Shown: positions 6,404 through 9,219 of the stretch, one piece after another
Position numbering within the stretch: the first letter of the stretch is position 1
Layout: the number at the start of each line of letters is the position of its first letter
Translations under genes and position numbers: made by a program
DNA from: Bifidobacteriaceae bacterium
GTDB lineage: Bacteria; Actinomycetota; Actinomycetes; Actinomycetales; WQXJ01
NCBI GenBank assembly: GCA_031278665.1
Contig: JAITKC010000210.1
Span: forward strand, 1-9,219
Reading direction: 5' to 3'
DNA: 9,219 bases
The notes under the pieces: model-generated
What the model was told of the DNA's origin: nothing
The model's database searches: none
What the model saw: the letters and a program-made list of their open reading frames with translations, nothing else

Positions 6404-6437
6404 CCCAAACAGGCCGGCGCCGCCCGGGGCGGGAGGG

Positions 6438-8762
6438 CTAACCGTCCTCGGGCGGCGGGGGTGGCGGGCCGGACGAGAGTTTGACCGTGATCTCCGACCC
6501 CGCGTAGGCGTTGCGGGACGGGTCTTGTTCGGCCACCAGCCCGGCCGCGATCGTGTCGGATTCGACTTTGTCGCTGGAGAGTTTGAAGACGAAGCCCTCG
6601 GTCTCGATCTTGTCCTTGGCGGCCTTCGGATCCATGCCGACGACGGAGGGCACGCGGATTTGCTTGCCGTATTCGAGCAGTCGCGGCACCGGGCCGAATT
6701 TGAGTTTCTCCAGGCCGGCCATGGCGTCCGTCATAAACCACTTGAACACCGGCGCCGCCAACTGGCCGCCAAAGGCCTCGCCGTAGTAGTTGTCCCCAAT
6801 CTTGCCCTTGAGGATCTTCTGCTCGCCCGGATAACCGGTCCAGATCGCGACCGCCAGTTGCGGCGTGTAGCCGCAGAACCAGGCCGCCCGCGAGCGGTCG
6901 GTGGTGCCGGTCTTGCCGGCCGCCTGGCGGCCGTCCGGCAGCCGCGCGGCTGTGCCGGTGCCGCCGTTGACCGCGGCCAGCAGCGCCGAGTTGACCGCGT
7001 TGGCGACGCCCTCGTCGAGCACCCTGGTGCATTCGCGGGCCGCCAACTGAAGCGGCTGGCCGTCGGCGTCGGTGACCGCTTCGACGCCGGTCGGCGGGCA
7101 GAAGACGCCGCCGGAGGCGAAGGTGGCGTAGGCCCCGGCCATCGCCAGCGGCGAGACCAGCTGCGTACCCAGCACCATCGACGGCAGCAGCTCCCATTCG
7201 GCGCCGTCCGCGCGGGTCACCCCCATCGACGCCACCAAGTCGCGGACGTCGCAAAGGTCCAGTTTGTGCAGCATCGCGGCGTAGGAGGCGTTCATCGAAC
7301 CGGTCGTCGCCCTGAGCGCGGTGTTGTTCTTCTGGGCCCCGCCGGACACCGACCAGCCGCCCTGCGGGATCATACTGCCGCCGTCCAGGCACTTGGCCGC
7401 CCAACGCTCATTGGTGTACTTGGTCTTCGAGCCGTCGAACGGCTCGCGCAAAGCGTGGTCGTCGCGCAGCCACTGCGCCAAGATAAAAGGCTTGAAAGTC
7501 GATCCGGGCTGGAAACCCGAGGAGCCGCCGAATTTCCGGTCGACGTTGTAGTTGACCGCCGTGTAAGTCGCGTCGTCGCTCTCGCCGGCCTTGTAATTGC
7601 GGTTCTGGGCCATCGCCTTGATCCGGCCGGTGCCGGGCTCGACCGCGGTCAGGGCTTGGCCGACGCCGGAAGGGTCGCCGGTCGGGACCTGTCGTTGAAT
7701 GGCGCCGTAAGCCTGGGCTTGCATATTCAGATCAAGCGTCGTGGTGATGTGCAGGCCGCCGCGTTGGAGCAGCGCCAACCGGTCTTCGGCGGTCTCGCCG
7801 AAGACGTTCGAGTTGAGTAGTTCGGCCACCACGTAATCGCAGAAGAAGCCGGCGTTCAGGGCGTCGGCCGCCTCGCAGCTCGAGGGGGTTGGCGTGATGT
7901 TGAGGGACTCGGCCACGTCGACCGCGACGGCATCGTCGTATTCCTGTTGGGTGATGTACTTGTCGCGGAGCATGGCGGCCAGCGCGTCGTTGCGCCGGAC
8001 CCGGTTGGCATCCGGATATTTCTGCGGGTCCAAGCCGTTCGGCAACTGGGTGACGGCGGCGATCGTGGCCGCCTGGACCGCTGTCAGGTCCTTGGCCGAG
8101 ACGCCGAAATAGTAGTTCGCGGCCGCCTCCACCCCGTAGAGCGACGGGCCGAATTGGGCGATGTTCAAGTAGCCCTCGAGCACCTTGTCTTTGCCGTACT
8201 TCTTCTCCAGTTCGACGGCCATCTTGGCCTCGCGCAATTTGCGGGCGTAAGAGACGTCGGTGGCGGCGGCGGCGGCTTCTGTGTCGCCCTCCAGGGCGGC
8301 CTTCTGGATCAACGAGTTCTTGACGAACTGCTGAGTCAACGTGGACGCGCCCTGGATGTCGTCGGGGTTAGTCGAGTTGTTGATAAAGGCCCTGGCCATA
8401 CCCGGCACGTCGACTCCGGAATGCTCGTAGAAGCGCCGATCCTCAAGGGCGACGACGGCGTGCTGCATCGCCAAGGAGATCTCGTCCAGGGAGACCACCA
8501 CGCGGTTTTGGGCGTAGAAGGTGGCCAGCAGGGTGGTCCCGTCGGAGGCGTACATATAGGACCTTTGCGACAGCTCCGGCACTTCGAGATCCGACGGCAC
8601 GGCGTCCAGCACCCGCGCGCCGGTGTCGGTGACCGCGGCGCCGATCGCCACCGCCGGCAGGAACAGGACAGACGCCAAAATCCCGAGCGACAAAGAGACC
8701 ACCAAAAAGCCGGCTATCCCAGCCAGCCATTTGCCGCCCATCCGCAGCGCGCCCTTAACCAC
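6438..8762 (-). CDS. Bifunctional class A penicillin-binding protein with PASTA domain
   Basis: Polymerises lipid II into glycan strands and cross-links the peptides outside the membrane. The 774-residue product has a short cytoplasmic N-terminus and a membrane anchor (about 15-45). The GT51 glycosyltransferase domain (about 70-250) contains EDRRFYEH (107-114; Glu107 catalytic), GASTLTQQ (138-145), RKLREAK (174-180) and KVLEGYLN (193-200). The transpeptidase domain (about 365-690) has STFK (421-424; Ser421 acylated), SMN (489-491) and KTG (617-619). One PASTA domain (about 702-764) precedes a Pro-rich tail. All motifs are intact; it resembles the actinobacterial PonA type. GTG 8762 gives the longest form. 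An ATG at 8741 has AAGGG 10 nt upstream and yields 767 residues, and may be the true start. The stop is 34 bp from that of the convergent aldolase. No promoter is clear upstream. Confidence 0.95.
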   Translation of the reverse strand: MVKGALRMGGKWLAGIAGFLVVSLSLGILASVLFLPAVAIGAAVTDTGARVLDAVPSDLEVPELSQRSYMYASDGTTLLATFYAQNRVVVSLDEISLAMQHAVVALEDRRFYEHSGVDVPGMARAFINNSTNPDDIQGASTLTQQFVKNSLIQKAALEGDTEAAAAATDVSYARKLREAKMAVELEKKYGKDKVLEGYLNIAQFGPSLYGVEAAANYYFGVSAKDLTAVQAATIAAVTQLPNGLDPQKYPDANRVRRNDALAAMLRDKYITQQEYDDAVAVDVAESLNITPTPSSCEAADALNAGFFCDYVVAELLNSNVFGETAEDRLALLQRGGLHITTTLDLNMQAQAYGAIQRQVPTGDPSGVGQALTAVEPGTGRIKAMAQNRNYKAGESDDATYTAVNYNVDRKFGGSSGFQPGSTFKPFILAQWLRDDHALREPFDGSKTKYTNERWAAKCLDGGSMIPQGGWSVSGGAQKNNTALRATTGSMNASYAAMLHKLDLCDVRDLVASMGVTRADGAEWELLPSMVLGTQLVSPLAMAGAYATFASGGVFCPPTGVEAVTDADGQPLQLAARECTRVLDEGVANAVNSALLAAVNGGTGTAARLPDGRQAAGKTGTTDRSRAAWFCGYTPQLAVAIWTGYPGEQKILKGKIGDNYYGEAFGGQLAAPVFKWFMTDAMAGLEKLKFGPVPRLLEYGKQIRVPSVVGMDPKAAKDKIETEGFVFKLSSDKVESDTIAAGLVAEQDPSRNAYAGSEITVKLSSGPPPPPPEDG

Positions 8763-8966
8763 GCACCCAGGGTACGCGAGCGCCGCCCCGGCGGCGTCCG
8801 CCCCTGGTCGAATTCCACCAGGTCTTCACCGCCCCTGGCGAACATGGGGCCAGGCCCCGGGTACCGGGTTCCGGGTACCGGGTACCGGGTTCCGGGTACC
8901 GGGTTCCGGGTTCCGGGTTCCGGGTTGGCGCGGATCGGGACCTTCTACACGAAATATGACGGCCAG
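8763..8966. other. Intergenic region upstream of the PBP gene
   Basis: No gene is seen. Inverted repeats CCTGGT/ACCAGG (8803-8808 and 8817-8822) and CCTGGC/GCCAGG (8834-8839 and 8849-8854) flank short loops, and 8781-8796 is a GC inverted repeat with a two-base centre. The heptanucleotide array lies at 8857-8926. The PBP promoter must lie here on the minus strand, but I cannot pick a convincing -35/-10 pair. Plus- and minus-strand open frames across the array translate only repeat-derived peptides. Confidence 0.6.
8857..8926. repeat. Ten tandem heptanucleotides, CCGGGTA/CCGGGTT
   Basis: Ten perfect 7-bp units run without interruption, varying only at the seventh base in the order A, T, A, A, T, A, T, T, T, T. 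Each plus-strand unit carries GGG, so ten GGG runs are spaced 4 nt apart, compatible with a G-quadruplex. GGTACC palindromes form wherever a unit ends in A. The array lies between the PBP start and the promoter of the riboswitch transcript, outside any credible gene. Confidence 0.9.
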
Positions 8967-8996
8967 TTGCGGCCGGGCCGCTCGCGCGCCTATGAT
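8967..8996 (+). promoter_or_regulatory. Candidate promoter of the riboswitch-controlled gene
   Basis: The -10 box TATGAT (8991-8996, five of six consensus bases) is 18 nt downstream of TTGCGG (8967-8972). The expected start near 9003 falls just before the 5' strand of riboswitch stem P1 (9005), which is strong positional support. Confidence 0.6.
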
Positions 8997-9004
8997 CTGG
9001 CCAC

Positions 9005-9109
9005 ATTGGAGGGGAGTATCCCCCAACGTGACTCGTCGTCACCTCGCGCGTCGCGCCGGCGAGTCAGACCCGCGCTGTCAAGTCCGCGCGGGTGGGAGAG
9101 ACCTTCGGT
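9005..9109 (+). ncRNA. yybP-ykoY manganese riboswitch aptamer
   Basis: Recognised by lining the sequence up from memory with the Lactococcus yybP aptamer. The hallmarks appear in order. GGGGAGTA (9011-9018) is the conserved L1 region. Stem TGACTCG/CGAGTCA (9029-9035 and 9060-9066) is interrupted by the conserved TCGTCA (9036-9041) and CCGG (9056-9059). A second stem ACCCGCGC/GCGCGGGT (9068-9075 and 9086-9093) follows, and then GAGAGACCTT (9096-9105), matching the GCAAGACCTT closing segment. P1 pairs 9005-9012 with 9102-9109 (eight pairs, three of them G-U). Members of this family bind Mn2+ and switch on manganese-export or related membrane-protein genes. The usual small hairpin just after L1 seems reduced. 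Confidence 0.87.
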
Positions 9110-9110
9110 C

Positions 9111-9134
9111 GCGCCGCCCGCCCGGGCGGGGCGC
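9111..9134 (+). promoter_or_regulatory. GC hairpin of the probable riboswitch expression platform
   Basis: GCGCCGCCC (9111-9119) pairs with GGGC and GGCGC (9124-9127 and 9130-9134), leaving a GG bulge and a four-base loop. It lies directly between the aptamer and the ribosome-binding site. There is no following T tract, so a classical intrinsic terminator is not supported; translation control or factor-dependent termination is more likely. Mechanism is inferred. Confidence 0.5.
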
Positions 9135-9147
9135 GCTAGAGGTCCAC

Positions 9148-9153
9148 AAGAGG
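9148..9153 (+). promoter_or_regulatory. Ribosome-binding site of the right-edge gene
   Basis: AAGAGG ends 6 nt before ATG 9160, a good spacing. It identifies 9160 as the start of a gene that is otherwise too short in the window to score. Confidence 0.7.
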
Positions 9154-9159
9154 TGTCGC

Positions 9160-9219
9160 ATGCAATTCCCGTTTTGGTTTGAGGCCGTGTCGCTGTCGGC
9201 GCTCGGCTTGATCCTGTTG
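9160..9219 (+). CDS. Membrane protein N-terminus, probably TerC-family Mn2+ exporter (runs off right edge)
   Basis: Only 20 codons are inside the window, reading MQFPFWFEAVSLSALGLILL. After a short aromatic start they form a continuous hydrophobic segment typical of a first membrane helix without a cleavable signal sequence. On its own this is too little to name a family. The upstream manganese riboswitch with a dedicated promoter makes a manganese-handling membrane protein likely; TerC/Alx-type exporters and MntP are the common targets, and the W-containing start suits TerC better. A P-type ATPase is not excluded. Expected regulation: expression rises when cytosolic Mn2+ is high. Confidence 0.6.
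   Translation, partial: MQFPFWFEAVSLSALGLILL

Noticed and set aside
6525..7820. 431-codon plus-strand frame opposite the PBP gene
   Set aside because: A shadow of the PBP gene: the translation is Arg/Gly/Val-rich without domains, and the opposite strand has every PBP motif intact.
8857..8926. CRISPR array or telomere-like sequence
   Set aside because: The units are 7 bp and contiguous with no spacers, no cas genes are nearby, and nothing suggests a replicon end.
8826..9042. Minus-strand frames giving repeated PEPGTR/NPEPGT peptides
   Set aside because: They are direct translations of the heptad array, with no ribosome-binding site or domain.
7947..9182. 411-codon plus-strand frame running through the heptad array and riboswitch
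   Set aside because: It is antisense to the PBP N-terminus and then reads through repeats and a structured RNA element. No supporting ribosome-binding site or motif.

Overview
The window is chromosomal DNA from a very GC-rich actinobacterium (Actinomycetota). The grounds are the base composition, frequent GTG/TTG starts, a lipoprotein with an LTAC lipobox, a LytR C-terminal-domain membrane protein coupled to a small actinobacterial 'VapB-like' protein, a class A penicillin-binding protein with a C-terminal PASTA domain, and -10-like boxes that place transcription starts on or next to GTG codons. I do not assign a genus. I see no insertion sequence, prophage, integron, CRISPR array, tRNA or rRNA.

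Layout. (1) Positions 1-1623, minus strand: one uninterrupted 541-codon frame, cut by the left edge, encoding a Pro/Ala-rich and probably disordered protein. It is easily missed because its stop lies outside the window. (2) 1624-1824: divergent intergenic region. (3) 1825-3027, plus: orphan D12-class adenine DNA methyltransferase. (4) 3130-4251, plus: secreted lipoprotein with helical-barrel repeats. (5) 5266-4321, minus: a two-gene overlapping unit, the VapB-like protein then the LytR_C membrane protein, convergent with the lipoprotein. (6) 5267-5341: a 75-bp divergent promoter region in which both genes may be leaderless. (7) 5342-6403, plus: PLP-dependent threonine aldolase. (8) 8762-6438, minus: bifunctional PBP, convergent with the aldolase. 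(9) 8763-9159: intergenic region holding a ten-unit heptanucleotide tandem repeat, a promoter, a manganese-sensing yybP-ykoY riboswitch and a GC-rich hairpin. (10) 9160 onward, plus: the first 20 codons of a membrane protein, probably a TerC-family manganese exporter judging from the riboswitch.

How they fit together. Cell-envelope functions dominate: peptidoglycan synthesis (PBP), an envelope LytR_C protein, a lipoprotein and a presumptive membrane exporter. Threonine aldolase and the methyltransferase are stand-alone. The strongest regulatory element is the Mn2+ riboswitch with its own promoter just upstream of the truncated right-hand gene. No previously undescribed multi-gene system is evident. 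The least explained items are the long Pro/Ala-rich protein, the heptad array and the orphan methyltransferase.
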